Positions 41,326 through 50,911 of a stretch of 64,000 nt of DNA are shown here, piece after piece. Source of the DNA: JANXMY01 sp964251675 (GTDB lineage Bacteria > Armatimonadota > Armatimonadia > Armatimonadales > Capsulimonadaceae); assembly GCA_964251675.1 (NCBI GenBank), contig CAXUKS010000004.1:62001-126000 (forward strand). Reading direction: 5' to 3'. The notes under the pieces were generated by a model. It made no database searches. It saw nothing but the letters and a program-made list of their open reading frames with translations, and was not told the DNA's origin. The position numbers and the translations under genes were made by a program. How positions within the stretch are numbered: the stretch's first letter is position 1; each line of letters starts with the position of its first letter.

Positions 41326-42555
41326 TTAATGGTCCGGCGGCTCGTTTGGGTTGCCGTATTCCAACTCGGTCGTGGTCTGGAACGCGCCGGTCTTGATGTG
41401 CCGCCGGAACGGCTCGCCGAGGTTCATGCCTTCAGCAGTCACATCAAAGACAAACTCCTGCATTGTGGTGAGACGCTGCCCGCCCAGTGTCAGGGGCCGC
41501 AGAGCGACATACACAGGCGCCCACGGGCAGCAGAAAAAATGGCCGAGCCGTTCGCCGCGCTTTGTGGTCGCATAGTCAATGTCGCCGCGCTCATGTGCCC
41601 GGTCGATCTGATGCTGGATGGCGAGTGTCTGGTCCGGGTCCGGGTCCAGCCGCCACAGGTCGTCAATGGCGCGGCGGGCTTTGCGATCACTCTGAAAATG
41701 GTCGCGGCGGGCCGGGTCGGTCAGGCACCACGGGTCAAAGCCAATCCCCTCCGGCAAGGGGTCTTCTTTGGGGAGGGCCGGCAAAGGCCGCGCTTTGAGA
41801 ACAGGAGACTCAGCAGGCGGCTCGGCCAGCGTTGGCATGGCAATCATCTGGCCCAAACGGTAAAACCCTTCTATCGCTTCTTTGATAAATGGCTCCACCC
41901 GCTCATGGACTTCCTGCGTGGGATGGCTGCCGTGCAGGTCCTCGGCGTAGCGGGCTTTGGAGATAGCAGCAGCCAGCACCTGCCGCATATAGTGCGCCTG
42001 CGCCTGCTGCTTGGAGTCGCTGAGATGTTCGGCGTCCGGTAAAAACAGCAGAGCGGCCTGAGCATGCTCGCGTACCGAGCGCATCGCCTGAAGCATTCCG
42101 TGCAGATGGGTGTTCGGGCACGGCTCCACATCGCTCCAGGGCGGCATGGGGGCGGGCACGGCCACATCCAGCTTGTAATTGGGGTTAGAATACGCCTGCT
42201 GGGCGCGGCTGACCCAGCCTTCCACCTGCGCGTAGAACTCTAAAATCTGGTCGGCGGTGATGGGCGGGACGTAGCCGACGGTCGCCGGGTCGCTGTCGTA
42301 ATCGGCCTGCAAAAACGTATCGCCGAGGTGCTGCAAGACAAACGCATTCCAGGCGCACAGCATCTCCGCCTGCGTGGCTGGCGGAACCGTCCACGGGGTC
42401 AGCCCTTCGGCCCGGCCTTCCAGCCGCTGCTGCTCCACCTGGTCCAGCAGGTCGTAGACGGTCCCGCCAGCGCGGCGGTAAGCTTCCAGAGTGTCGGCGG
42501 GAACTTCGCCGCTCAGGCGGCAAAGCAGTCTGCCCCAGGCAGAGGGCTGTGTCAT
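41326..42555 (-). CDS. Hypothetical protein, 409 aa
   Basis: I do not recognise a family. The protein is soluble, rich in Trp, Pro and Glu, with a helical middle (VREHAQAALLFLPDAEHLSD) and a Pro-rich linker near residue 240. It looks like a well-kept, chromosomal gene in base composition. It overlaps rarA by ATGA and precedes the phosphoesterase by 9 bases, so it belongs to a rarA-orf-MPE operon. Confidence 0.65.
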   Translation of the reverse strand: MTQPSAWGRLLCRLSGEVPADTLEAYRRAGGTVYDLLDQVEQQRLEGRAEGLTPWTVPPATQAEMLCAWNAFVLQHLGDTFLQADYDSDPATVGYVPPITADQILEFYAQVEGWVSRAQQAYSNPNYKLDVAVPAPMPPWSDVEPCPNTHLHGMLQAMRSVREHAQAALLFLPDAEHLSDSKQQAQAHYMRQVLAAAISKARYAEDLHGSHPTQEVHERVEPFIKEAIEGFYRLGQMIAMPTLAEPPAESPVLKARPLPALPKEDPLPEGIGFDPWCLTDPARRDHFQSDRKARRAIDDLWRLDPDPDQTLAIQHQIDRAHERGDIDYATTKRGERLGHFFCCPWAPVYVALRPLTLGGQRLTTMQEFVFDVTAEGMNLGEPFRRHIKTGAFQTTTELEYGNPNEPPDH

Positions 42556-43889
42556 AGCGTGTTCCTTTTCCGTTCTTCCATCCGTGCTTTGATTGCCGCT
42601 TCCGCGCCGTTTTCCGTCGGCTCGTAATAGACCTGCGTTTGTGCGCCTTCGGGCAGATACGCCTGCGCCACATAGTTGCCGGGGTAGTCGTGGGGGTTGA
42701 GATAGGGCACGTCGCCCTGAGCGGAGCGGCCTGTGCCGCTGCGGGAGTCGCGCATGGGCTTGGGAACCGGGCGGACACGCTCGGCTTCCACATCGGCGAG
42801 GGCACGGTGGATGGCATTGTAGGAGGCTTTGGATTTGGGCGCGGCGGCCAGATATGTGACCGCCTGCGCCAGATTAAGCCGCGCTTCAGGCAGACCCACA
42901 TACTCCACGGCGCGTGCGGCGGCGTTGGCGATGACCAGGCCCATCGGGTCGGCATTGCCGACGTCCTCGGAGGCCAGAACCACCAAGCGGCGGGCGATAA
43001 AGCGGGCATCTTCCCCGGCGGCCAGCATGCGGGCCAGATAATACAGGCCCGCGTCCGGGTCGCTGCCCCGTATGCTTTTGATAAATGCTGAGATCGTGTC
43101 GTAATGCGTGTCGCCGGTTTTGTCGTAGGTCAGCGCCCGCTGCTGCAAGGCTTCTTCGGCAATAGCGCGGGTGACACGCCGGACGGCATCCGCTTTGCGG
43201 GACTCGGGCCGGGTCGTCGTCGCGGCAAGCTCCAAAGCGTTCAGCGCCGTCCGGGCATCGCCGTTGCTCTTATCAATGAGATGCGCCCGCGCCTCGGGTT
43301 CTAAAACAACGCTGAGATTGCCCAGCCCGCGCTCCGTGTCCAGCACGGCCCGGTCCAGCAAATCGCCTAATTGTTCATCAGAGAGCGACTCAAACGTAAA
43401 CACGCGCGCGCGGGACAGCAGGGGAGCGTTGACCTCAAAGTACGGGTTTTCCGTGGTCGCGCCGATTAAGACGACGGTTCCATTTTCAACGTGCGGCAGG
43501 AGAGCGTCCTGCTGCGTCTTGTTGAAGCGGTGGATTTCGTCAATAAACAGCACGGTCTTTTTGCCGTACATCCGCCGCCGCATGGACGCCGCCTCGATGG
43601 CTTTTCGCAGATCGGGAATGCCTTGCGTGACCGCCGAAAACGGCTCGAAATGGGACTGTGTGCGTCCGGCAATGATCCCCGCCAGCGTGCTTTTGCCGAC
43701 GCCGGGCGGGCCAAAAAAGATCACCGAGGTCAGGGCATCCTCTTCAATCGCCCGCCGCAGCAGGCTTTCCGGGCCGAGAATCCGCGCCTGCCCGACAAAC
43801 TCTTCCAGAGTGGTGGGCCGCATCCGCGCCGCCAGCGGCGTGTTAGGCAGAGCGGCGGGGGAAGTGGGGGTGTCGTCGAACAAATCCAT
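42552..43889 (-). CDS. rarA: Replication-associated recombination protein RarA (MgsA)
   Basis: 445-aa AAA+ ATPase acting at stalled replication forks with SSB. It has Walker A FFGPPGVGKSTLAG, Walker B VLFIDEIHRFNKTQQDALLP, sensor 1 GATTENPYFEVN and the C-terminal tetramerisation region (VEYVGLPEARLNLAQAVTYL). The start ATG follows a TACAAT box by 5 bases, so the mRNA is probably leaderless. Confidence 0.96.
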   Translation of the reverse strand: MDLFDDTPTSPAALPNTPLAARMRPTTLEEFVGQARILGPESLLRRAIEEDALTSVIFFGPPGVGKSTLAGIIAGRTQSHFEPFSAVTQGIPDLRKAIEAASMRRRMYGKKTVLFIDEIHRFNKTQQDALLPHVENGTVVLIGATTENPYFEVNAPLLSRARVFTFESLSDEQLGDLLDRAVLDTERGLGNLSVVLEPEARAHLIDKSNGDARTALNALELAATTTRPESRKADAVRRVTRAIAEEALQQRALTYDKTGDTHYDTISAFIKSIRGSDPDAGLYYLARMLAAGEDARFIARRLVVLASEDVGNADPMGLVIANAAARAVEYVGLPEARLNLAQAVTYLAAAPKSKASYNAIHRALADVEAERVRPVPKPMRDSRSGTGRSAQGDVPYLNPHDYPGNYVAQAYLPEGAQTQVYYEPTENGAEAAIKARMEERKRNTL

Positions 43890-43913
43890 GCGCTATTGTA
43901 GCACATGGATTTG
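43881..43913 (-). promoter_or_regulatory. Palindrome over the rarA promoter and start
   Basis: Perfect 10-bp arms CAAATCCATG (43881-43890) and CATGGATTTG (43904-43913) flank a 13-base centre holding the minus-strand -10 box TACAAT (43895-43900). The arm includes the rarA start codon. It may be an operator or a translation-blocking hairpin; it also sits before the M48 stop. Confidence 0.6.
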
Positions 43914-43924
43914 CTGCACAGACT

Positions 43925-45805
43925 TTATCGTCGGTAGATCAGCGCATCTTTGCAGGAGCGGCGGATCTTCAACACTCGCAAATCGCTGCCATCAACGACA
44001 AAGATATGCATCTGGCCGGAGAATTTAATTTGGGGAACAATCTGGCGCAAAATGTCCTGGTTTTTGGAAGCAGTGATGAAGCCCGGCACAATCCAGAGAA
44101 CATAAAAAGGGTGTTCCGGCAAATGCTTCACTTTTTTTCGCACCACATAAGCGGCTTTGACATCGCGGAGTTGTCGAAGCTGGGCCGCAAGTTCCTCCGT
44201 CACGGCTGATGAAAGGCCATGTGGTTCAAATTGAGCGGAGGATCCCACTTCTTCCCGTTCAGCATGCGCTCGCCGCAGGAGGGCGCGGCGCTCTTCGGCA
44301 CGGCGCTGGAACTCGGCGACTTGCTTGTGGCGACCCTGCCGCTGACAGAACTCCGCCGCCGCCGCACAGGCTTCCAGAGTGATGTCGGGATCAGCCGTCA
44401 TCGCCGTTTCCAGATGACTGAGGCCGTCCGGGTTGTCCTGCTGAAGCAAAATCTTTCCGAGTGCGAATTGTGCGCCGCAATGAGCCGGGTCTTCGGCAAT
44501 GATCTTCTGAAACAAAGCTCCCGCGTCTTCGGCTTTGCCGCACGATAAAGTCAGACAGGCCTGCCGCCAGGCTTCGTCCGGCGTGAGTGATCCGTTCTGC
44601 GCTTTTTCGTTCAGTCCGCTCAAATAAATGCGGCCTTCCTGAATCTGCCGGTGCTGTTTTTCCCAGCCCGGAGTAGTTTGTTTTACCCATTCCTGCTCCA
44701 GCTGTGCCTGAAAAACACCGGCGTTCGGGCCAAAGCAGTGCGTGGCGGCTGACTCCGTGCCGAACAGGGTCACGGCTTCTTGGAAGGCTTCCTCTAAGTT
44801 GGCCGTATATCCCAGCGCCTGCAAACGGTTTGATAACGAAGGATGGGTGTCCTGCGTCCCGGTTTCTGTGCCGATTTCCTGGTGGAAATAGGTCTGTGCG
44901 TCCTCCGGCGCAAACTGCGTTTGGAACGCCTGTGTCAGCGCCTTAAACACCAGCGGTGGCTGCGGCTTCTGCTCGACCTGTTTGTAGATTTCTGGCCAGA
45001 ATTGCTCCTGCAAAAAACGCCCGTGCAGCGCGAGTGTGACCAGTGCCTGCGAGGCGGCAGGAGCACCAGCGACCTCGGCGGCGCAGCGGTCCGCCTCATA
45101 TTCATTTCCACGCGCCAGCACAAAAGAATACGCGCTGAAGCACGGGGCATACCAGTCAAAGAACCGGCGAAGCCACGCCGCAGTGCGCCGCTGCTTGCTT
45201 TTGTGCATTTCTTCCAGTACCTGAATCCAGGTCTGCCGGACGCGGTAAATCCAGCCTCCGAAGCGGCCATGATTTCCCGACAGATGCCCGGCTTCGTGCG
45301 CGACCACTGCCCGGAACTGCTGCGGCGTCAGCGCCTGCATCAGAGGCAGACCCAGCAGCAGATAGTTCCGCTGCCAGCCAAACAATCCCAGGCGCGGTAC
45401 CTGCACTACCGCCGCGTTGAAATCCTCTGTCAGCAGCACTTCATGGAACGCCGGAGCTTTCAGGGCCGCCCGGACCTCATCCAGCATCGCAAACAGCGTC
45501 GGCGAAGTCTCTCGGTTGAGCCGCACACCCTGGGGTTTTGGAAAGGACACGCTGAGAGCTTGAAGGATGGCTGCCGCCGCCACCGCTGGCGCAATTGCCA
45601 CCTTCAGCAGCATCAGATTGCCTTTACTGAAGAAAACAGTCACACCGATCAGTGCCAGCACTGCGATTAAACAGCCCAGCGCGAAAAACAAAAAGGCGTA
45701 TCCCAGGCAGGCCAGCAGCGCCACGCGCAGCGCATAGCGTTTGGGGGAATCCTGCGCTTCTGTTTCCAGACGGTGGACAAGGGCATCAAACTTTTTGGAA
45801 GTCAT
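43925..45805 (-). CDS. M48 family membrane metalloprotease with TPR-like C-terminus
   Basis: 626 aa. Two adjacent membrane helices near the start (YALRVALLACLGYAFLFFAL and IAVLALIGVTVFFS) precede an M48 peptidase domain with HEAGH at residues 170-174 and the downstream glutamate in NEYEADRCAAEVAG. After about residue 360 the protein is helical with TPR-like pieces (AQFALGKILLQQDNPDGLSH). M48 proteases take part in envelope quality control. Start follows TATAAT by 6 bases (leaderless type); ung is divergent. Confidence 0.88.
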   Translation of the reverse strand: MTSKKFDALVHRLETEAQDSPKRYALRVALLACLGYAFLFFALGCLIAVLALIGVTVFFSKGNLMLLKVAIAPAVAAAAILQALSVSFPKPQGVRLNRETSPTLFAMLDEVRAALKAPAFHEVLLTEDFNAAVVQVPRLGLFGWQRNYLLLGLPLMQALTPQQFRAVVAHEAGHLSGNHGRFGGWIYRVRQTWIQVLEEMHKSKQRRTAAWLRRFFDWYAPCFSAYSFVLARGNEYEADRCAAEVAGAPAASQALVTLALHGRFLQEQFWPEIYKQVEQKPQPPLVFKALTQAFQTQFAPEDAQTYFHQEIGTETGTQDTHPSLSNRLQALGYTANLEEAFQEAVTLFGTESAATHCFGPNAGVFQAQLEQEWVKQTTPGWEKQHRQIQEGRIYLSGLNEKAQNGSLTPDEAWRQACLTLSCGKAEDAGALFQKIIAEDPAHCGAQFALGKILLQQDNPDGLSHLETAMTADPDITLEACAAAAEFCQRQGRHKQVAEFQRRAEERRALLRRAHAEREEVGSSAQFEPHGLSSAVTEELAAQLRQLRDVKAAYVVRKKVKHLPEHPFYVLWIVPGFITASKNQDILRQIVPQIKFSGQMHIFVVDGSDLRVLKIRRSCKDALIYRR

Positions 45806-45811
45806 GCACTG

Positions 45812-45817
45812 ATTATA
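45812..45817 (-). promoter_or_regulatory. -10 box of the M48 protease gene
   Basis: TATAAT on the minus strand, exactly 6 bases before the ATG; no clear -35. Leaderless type. Confidence 0.6.
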
Positions 45818-45852
45818 GGAGGCTGATCTGCTTTTCTTGAGGTGTGTGGGGG

Positions 45853-45858
45853 TACACT
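45853..45858 (+). promoter_or_regulatory. -10 box of ung
   Basis: TACACT exactly 6 bases before the ung ATG; no clear -35 and no ribosome-binding site. Leaderless type, back-to-back with the M48 promoter. Confidence 0.55.
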
Positions 45859-45864
45859 CGTTCT

Positions 45865-46587
45865 ATGGCACAGTCTACTTTATTTGACAGTTTGGAGCCG
45901 CCAATGGCTTCCCCGCCGCCGCTGCCGCCGTCCTGGCTGGCGGCTCTGGAAGGCGAATTCGAAAAGCCCTACTGGGCGAAATTGCAGCAGTTCGTGGCCG
46001 AGGAGCGGGCGGCACAGACGGTCTACCCGCCTGCCGAAGATGTCTATTCAGCGTTCTCGCTGGCCCCTTACGATGGCATTCGTGTGTTTTTGCTGGGTCA
46101 GGACCCGTACCACGGGCCGGGGCAGGCGCACGGGCTGTGCTTTTCGGTGCGGCCCGGCAACGCCGTCCCGCCGTCGCTGGTCAATCTATACAAAGAGCTG
46201 AAGACGGATTTAGGCTGCCGCGTGCCGAACAACGGGTATTTGGTTCCGTGGGCAGCGCAGGGGGTGCTGATGCTCAATGCCGTGCTGACGGTGCGTGCCC
46301 ATGAGGCTAATTCGCACAAGGGGAAGGGGTGGGAGACGTTCACCGACAGCGTACTGCGCCATGTCAGCGCCCGCCCGGACCCGGTGGTGTTCGTTCTGTG
46401 GGGGGGCTACGCGCAGAAGAAGCTGCCGCTGATCGACACGTCGCGCCATGTCGTCATCCAGTCCGCGCACCCCTCGCCGCTGTCTGCCCGAAACGGCTTT
46501 TTTGGAAGCCGCCCGTTTTCGCAGATCAACGCGGCGTTGAAGACAATGGGCCACGCGGAGATTGACTGGCAAATCCCGGATCTTTAA
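45865..46587 (+). CDS. ung: Uracil-DNA glycosylase
   Basis: Removes uracil from DNA at the start of base excision repair. The 240-aa family 1 enzyme has the water-activating GQDPYHGPGQAHG, LNAVLTVRAHEANSH and the minor-groove loop HPSPLSARNGFFG. ATG 45865 was chosen because family similarity and the promoter spacing begin there. A short Pro-rich stretch (PPMASPPPLPPS) precedes the fold. It is followed by an inverted repeat 2 bases after the stop. Confidence 0.96.
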   Translation: MAQSTLFDSLEPPMASPPPLPPSWLAALEGEFEKPYWAKLQQFVAEERAAQTVYPPAEDVYSAFSLAPYDGIRVFLLGQDPYHGPGQAHGLCFSVRPGNAVPPSLVNLYKELKTDLGCRVPNNGYLVPWAAQGVLMLNAVLTVRAHEANSHKGKGWETFTDSVLRHVSARPDPVVFVLWGGYAQKKLPLIDTSRHVVIQSAHPSPLSARNGFFGSRPFSQINAALKTMGHAEIDWQIPDL

Positions 46588-46589
46588 GA

Positions 46590-46688
46590 GACCTCCCCCA
46601 GCCCCTCCTCCAGAGGGGAGGCCAGATAATTGGGAATGGCCGTTTCCTCACTCCTTACCCCCCTCTGGAGGAGGGGCTGGGGGAGGTC
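46590..46688. repeat. Long inverted-repeat element between ung and nitroreductase gene
   Basis: Perfect 29-bp arms (46590-46618 and 46660-46688) with a 41-base centre. The centre contains GATAATTGGGA; the 15.6 kb element has GATAATTAGGA at the same relative place, showing common descent. Both convergent stop codons lie within 3 bases of the arms, so it likely serves as terminator. Confidence 0.9.
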
Positions 46689-46690
46689 GC

Positions 46691-47317
46691 CTATTCCGCC
46701 CAGCGAACTTTCTCCGACAGCGGGCGGCGCTCCCCGGCGGGCCACTCCACCGCCGGGTAGCCCAGCACGAAAAAGCCCAGCAGAGAGCCGCGTGGCGACA
46801 GGCCCGCAAAGCCAGCGACGTGCGGACTTCGAAATACCCCTTTGGACAGCCACATCCCGGCCAAACCCTGCGCGGTGGCCACCAGATGCAGGTTCTGCAC
46901 GGCACACGCCACGGCCATTGTTTCCTCTTCCACCATCATCTTCAGGCTGCCATCCGGGCGCAGAGCGGGTTCCATCCCCAGCGAAATCCAGACCGGGGAC
47001 GCAAAGGCGCGTTCCTGCTGCGCGGCATACGTTTCGGCCCGAAACTCGCCCTCCGGGGTCTCCTGCTTGTAGGCATCGGCGAATGCCTGCCCCAGAGCGT
47101 GGCGGCTCTCGCCGGTATAGACCACAAACCGCCAGGGTTCCGTCTCGCCGTGGGAGGGCGCCCAGTCCGCCGCCTCCAGCGCCCGCCGGATCAGGGCTGG
47201 GTTCACGGAATCGGGCTTGAGGCGGGCGACGCCCAGAGAGCGGCGGTGGGCAATGGCGGCGCACAGGGCGTCAATGGTATCTTCCGAGAATGGTGCGGGG
47301 CGCATCTCTTCTGACAA
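46691..47317 (-). CDS. Nitroreductase family protein
   Basis: 208-aa FMN-dependent oxidoreductase of the nitroreductase fold (YdjA-like). It has the FMN-phosphate contact region (IAHRRSLGVARLKPDSVNP), APSHGETEPWRFVVYTGE and the C-terminal GLAGMWLSKGVFRSP segment. Natural substrate cannot be told. Start is TTG at 47317 or ATG at 47305. Its TAG stop is 2 bases from the 46.6 kb repeat. Confidence 0.88.
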   Translation of the reverse strand: MSEEMRPAPFSEDTIDALCAAIAHRRSLGVARLKPDSVNPALIRRALEAADWAPSHGETEPWRFVVYTGESRHALGQAFADAYKQETPEGEFRAETYAAQQERAFASPVWISLGMEPALRPDGSLKMMVEEETMAVACAVQNLHLVATAQGLAGMWLSKGVFRSPHVAGFAGLSPRGSLLGFFVLGYPAVEWPAGERRPLSEKVRWAE

Positions 47318-47430
47318 GGTGGGGTTCGCTTTCTTCTATGGAGATTTTCTTCTATGGTGTGCTTTTTCGCTCAGGTCTGTCAAGCCTGCTAAAAAACTTT
47401 TTCATGGCCCCTTGTACTCGCGCTTCAGCC

Positions 47431-47459
47431 TTGACAAACGGCTCGGCGTATGATACTCT
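47431..47459 (+). promoter_or_regulatory. Promoter of the zinc-ribbon/TPR/PilZ operon
   Basis: Consensus TTGACA (47431-47436), then TACTCT 17 bases later (47454-47459), followed by an 84-base leader to the GTG start at 47543. Nothing else is seen in 47318-47542. Confidence 0.65.
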
Positions 47460-47542
47460 TAGAGGGCGACGCTTGCCCCGGCCCAGACCAGGCCGCAGGC
47501 AAGGCACAAGATAAATTCGAGAAAGAAGCAAAGGAGCAGCCT

Positions 47543-48931
47543 GTGTACTGCACCGATTGTGGCACGGCCAACACCGTGGACAGCAAGTACTGCAAAGAAT
47601 GCGGCGAGAAAATTAACGACGGCTACCGGACGATGATGCTGTCGGTCTCGGACCTGCCTGCGGGCATCAGCGAGGAAACCACCGATGCTCTGACCCGGCT
47701 GCTGGATATGGCCTTCTGGCACAATGAGGCGGGCAATGTCGCCGCCGCGATCACGGCCAGTGAGGCCGCGCTGGCCCTGAACCCCAACAGCACCACGGCA
47801 CATTCGCTTCTCGGCACGCTTTACGAAAAGCAGCGCGACGACGCCCGCGCCATTGAGCATTTCGAGGCTGTCCTGGCCCTGAACCCAGACAGCGCCGCTG
47901 ACCGGACCAAGCTGGAACAGCTTCGGCGCGGGGTCCATGTGAAAGCCGTCGCGCCGCCGCTGGCCCAGCAGTGGGTTCCGCCTGTGCTCCGCACCGTCGG
48001 CCCTCGCCTGCAAAAAGTGTGGATGGGCCGCACCGACCGTCCTGTCAGTGCTTCGCCGTCCACTCCTTCCATTCAGCGTCAGCCGCTGGTCGCAGCGGGT
48101 GTGGCGACTGCCGTGATTTTGATTGGCGGCCTCTTTGTTGTTCGCCCGTGGGCACGCGCTGATGCTTCCTCCCCTTCCCGCAGGATGGCTGCCGCCGCGC
48201 CGCCGTCGGTGGCCCTCAGTCAGTCCGCGTTTGCCGCGCCGCCGTCTAACCCTCTGCCTGCGCCGGTGATTATGCGCCCGCCCGTCAGTCCAATGACTTA
48301 CGCTCGTCCGGCGGCCCCGGTGGTGACGATGGCGGACCCGTATGCGGGCGGCCCCGCCTCGCGTGTGGCTACCGCCGCCCCGGCCTACGATCTGCCGCCG
48401 GTTCCGGCGCGTTCCTCGAAGCGCAGAGCCGAGGCACTGCCGCGTCTGCGTCTGGCTGCGCTGCCCCCAATTAGCTCGGAAGGGCTGGCTCCCGCGCCGG
48501 TGACGGTCCCGGCGGGCCTTCTGCCCGCGCCGACGGCAATAGTGGCAAACGCGGCCCCCGTGCCGCAGCATACGGTGGTGGTCAATGGCCTCGGAGGTGG
48601 GACACCGCCCGTGGGGGCAGCATGGTCCGCGCCTTCCTCGCATATCCGTATCTCGGTGCGCTCTGCGCCAGACACAAATGTGGCTGTCACACCAGCGGTG
48701 TCTGAGGCGTCGGCCAATATCGGCGGCGGCGGTGGCGACCGGGCGAGCAGCTACCAGCAGCGGGCACTGTCCTTGCAGCAGTCTGCCGACTACAAGGGGG
48801 CGCGGCAGGCGTATGGCCGCGCCATTCGGGCGTATCAGGCGCAGATTGCCGCCGGGCAGGATGTGGAAGCGGCGCAGCGTGGCCTGGCGGCCTGCCAGAC
48901 AGGACTTGAGATTTGTCAGCAAAGTCAGTAA
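47543..48931 (+). CDS. Zinc-ribbon and TPR membrane protein
   Basis: 462 aa. An N-terminal zinc ribbon (YCTDCGTANTVDSKYCKECG) is followed by TPR-like helices (about 40-135), a membrane helix (PLVAAGVATAVILIGGLFVV, about 180-200), a long Pro/Ala-rich region and a final TPR-like unit (YQQRALSLQQSADYKGARQA). Start is GTG 47543, with a perfect AAAGGAG site 6-7 bases upstream. Function unknown; the layout suggests a membrane-bound scaffold. It overlaps the next gene. Confidence 0.8.
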   Translation: MYCTDCGTANTVDSKYCKECGEKINDGYRTMMLSVSDLPAGISEETTDALTRLLDMAFWHNEAGNVAAAITASEAALALNPNSTTAHSLLGTLYEKQRDDARAIEHFEAVLALNPDSAADRTKLEQLRRGVHVKAVAPPLAQQWVPPVLRTVGPRLQKVWMGRTDRPVSASPSTPSIQRQPLVAAGVATAVILIGGLFVVRPWARADASSPSRRMAAAAPPSVALSQSAFAAPPSNPLPAPVIMRPPVSPMTYARPAAPVVTMADPYAGGPASRVATAAPAYDLPPVPARSSKRRAEALPRLRLAALPPISSEGLAPAPVTVPAGLLPAPTAIVANAAPVPQHTVVVNGLGGGTPPVGAAWSAPSSHIRISVRSAPDTNVAVTPAVSEASANIGGGGGDRASSYQQRALSLQQSADYKGARQAYGRAIRAYQAQIAAGQDVEAAQRGLAACQTGLEICQQSQ

Positions 48932-50907
48932 CCGCGTGTCTGGGCCTTGCCGCGCTGGCGCTTCTGGCGCGGCCTTTGCATGCCAAAGCCCCCCTGCCAA
49001 CAGTGCTGCTGTACCCGGCGTCGCCCGCCGACGTGTCGGCGGTGGTTGACCTGCGGACGCGCCTGCGCCTTGATGGTCAGGTGCAGGTGCTGACCTATGA
49101 CCCGGAGTCCGCCGCCGTGCGCCGTGCGGCAGAAGAAAGCGCACACCCGGAGTGGGTAGTCGGGACGCTGACCAATGACGGGGCGCGGTATTCGCTCGCC
49201 CGCGCCCTCGGGGCGGCGTTTTATATCGTGGTCGGCCCCGGTCGTCAGCCGGACAGCACGCACTTGGAGCTGGTAGACACGACCCCTGCCGCGCTGTCCT
49301 TTGACTGGTACGGCACCAACCGTCAGTACGGGGCGCGGGCGCTGGAATCGCAGATTCAGGCTGCGCTGGCGCATCCGGCGGCGGGCGCGATAGAAAGTAT
49401 TGCCGCCGCCCCGGTCACGCCGACGCCCATCCCGGCGGCCCCGCCTGTAATTGCTCTCCCTACACCCATAGCGCCGCCCGTGCAGACTGCAACGGTTCCG
49501 CCGCCTGTGGCTGCCCCGCCAGTTCCCGCCGTAGCCGCGCCGCCGGTGCAAATCGCCGCCGTGCCGGAGCCTGTGCCTGCCGCGCCTTTGACTGCCGCGC
49601 CTTTGCCGCTGCTGCCTTCGGGACGGCCTGCGACAGCGTCCCCGGCTGGGCTTCCCAAAACGATCATCACGCCGGAGCGTGTGGTGGCGCGGGCTTTGCC
49701 AGCCCCGGCGCTGACTGTGCCTCTGCCGAAGCCGACGGCGGCTCGCTCCCTCCCCGCGCCGGTGGCTGCCCTGCCGGCTTTGCCGCTGACGCTGCCGGAA
49801 CAGGTCATGCCCCGGCCTGTGCTTGCTCCCGCCAGGCCGCCGACACAGATGGCCCGCGTCTTCCCGCCCGCCCTGCCGACCCCGAAGATCGCCCCGGCGA
49901 TTGAGCCGCCCGCCGGACCGATTCCCGACGACACTCTGCCTGTGGTCGCTGTCCCTGTCCCGGTTCTGAAAGCGCCTTCGGCCAAAGCGCCGGACCTTGC
50001 CCCCGTTCTGCCGCTGCTGGCGCAGGGCGACTCGGCGATGGACGGCGGCGATTTGGTGAGCGCCATCTCGTTCTACCGGCAGGCTGTCAACGGTGTGCCT
50101 CTCAGCGTTGTGCCCCGGCTGAAGCTCGCGCAGGCGTATCAGAAGAGCGGCCTGAATGACAAGGCGCTGGACGAAGCCAAACGCGCCGTGGAAATCTCCC
50201 CCGAGGATGACTCCCTGCAAAAGTTCCTGGCGCAGATGGATCAGGACAGCGGCAACTCCGACGGCTCCCTGGCCCGCGCCCGCGCCCTTGTGGACCGAGA
50301 CCCCGCCAATGCCGGGGCGCACAGCGACCTCGCCGAAGCCCTCTGGAACAGCGGCGACCTGCGCGGAGCCGAAACCGAGTATCAAAGCGCCAAAAAGCTG
50401 TCTCCTGCCGCAGACCATCTGGCAGACGCCCATCTGGCCCAGCTTTATGCCGCACAGGGCCGCTATGATGACAGCCTCGATGCCCTCAAAGCGGCAGGCG
50501 GGGAAGGCTATCCGCTGGCACTAAAAATCGTCCGCAGCCGCTCCGAGACCCTGAGCAGCACGATTGACGCCTCGCGCAGCGCCTTTGCCAAAGGCAGCAT
50601 CACCCGCGAGCAGTTCTATGACGCTGCCAAAAAGACCAGCGCCGATACGCAGGCGCTGGCCGATTTTGTGTCTCAGCTCAAGCCCCTGCCTGCCTACAAG
50701 CTTTCACATCTGCACCGCGTCCTGTCCGCGAACCTCTTGGCACAGGAAGCCGCCACCCTGGTCAGCATGATTGAAACGGGCAGCGAGGCCACGGCGGCCA
50801 CTGTGTCCGATCTGGACAAATCCGCCATGACCGAGATGCTGACCGCCCGCGCTGCCGAGGAAAAGCTCGGCCTCTGGGCACGCCCCGTACAGGATGGAAA
50901 GCGGTAG
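48913..50907 (+). CDS. Exported proline-rich TPR protein
   Basis: 664 aa from a TTG start that overlaps the previous gene by 19 bases. A signal peptide (VTACLGLAALALLARPLHA) is followed by a small domain (about 25-155), a Pro/Ala/Val-rich linker of about 200 residues (repeats such as PPVQIAAVPEPVPAAP), and a C-terminal TPR region (about 365-540). It probably spans the periplasm or cell wall and presents TPRs for protein contacts. Partners are likely the flanking TPR and PilZ proteins. Confidence 0.8.
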   Translation: MSAKSVTACLGLAALALLARPLHAKAPLPTVLLYPASPADVSAVVDLRTRLRLDGQVQVLTYDPESAAVRRAAEESAHPEWVVGTLTNDGARYSLARALGAAFYIVVGPGRQPDSTHLELVDTTPAALSFDWYGTNRQYGARALESQIQAALAHPAAGAIESIAAAPVTPTPIPAAPPVIALPTPIAPPVQTATVPPPVAAPPVPAVAAPPVQIAAVPEPVPAAPLTAAPLPLLPSGRPATASPAGLPKTIITPERVVARALPAPALTVPLPKPTAARSLPAPVAALPALPLTLPEQVMPRPVLAPARPPTQMARVFPPALPTPKIAPAIEPPAGPIPDDTLPVVAVPVPVLKAPSAKAPDLAPVLPLLAQGDSAMDGGDLVSAISFYRQAVNGVPLSVVPRLKLAQAYQKSGLNDKALDEAKRAVEISPEDDSLQKFLAQMDQDSGNSDGSLARARALVDRDPANAGAHSDLAEALWNSGDLRGAETEYQSAKKLSPAADHLADAHLAQLYAAQGRYDDSLDALKAAGGEGYPLALKIVRSRSETLSSTIDASRSAFAKGSITREQFYDAAKKTSADTQALADFVSQLKPLPAYKLSHLHRVLSANLLAQEAATLVSMIETGSEATAATVSDLDKSAMTEMLTARAAEEKLGLWARPVQDGKR

Positions 50908-50911
50908 CCCT

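Noticed and set aside
48925..50433. Long minus-strand frames across the Pro-rich TPR protein
   Set aside because: Antisense of Pro/Ala-rich codons gives long Gly/Arg-rich frames without meaning.
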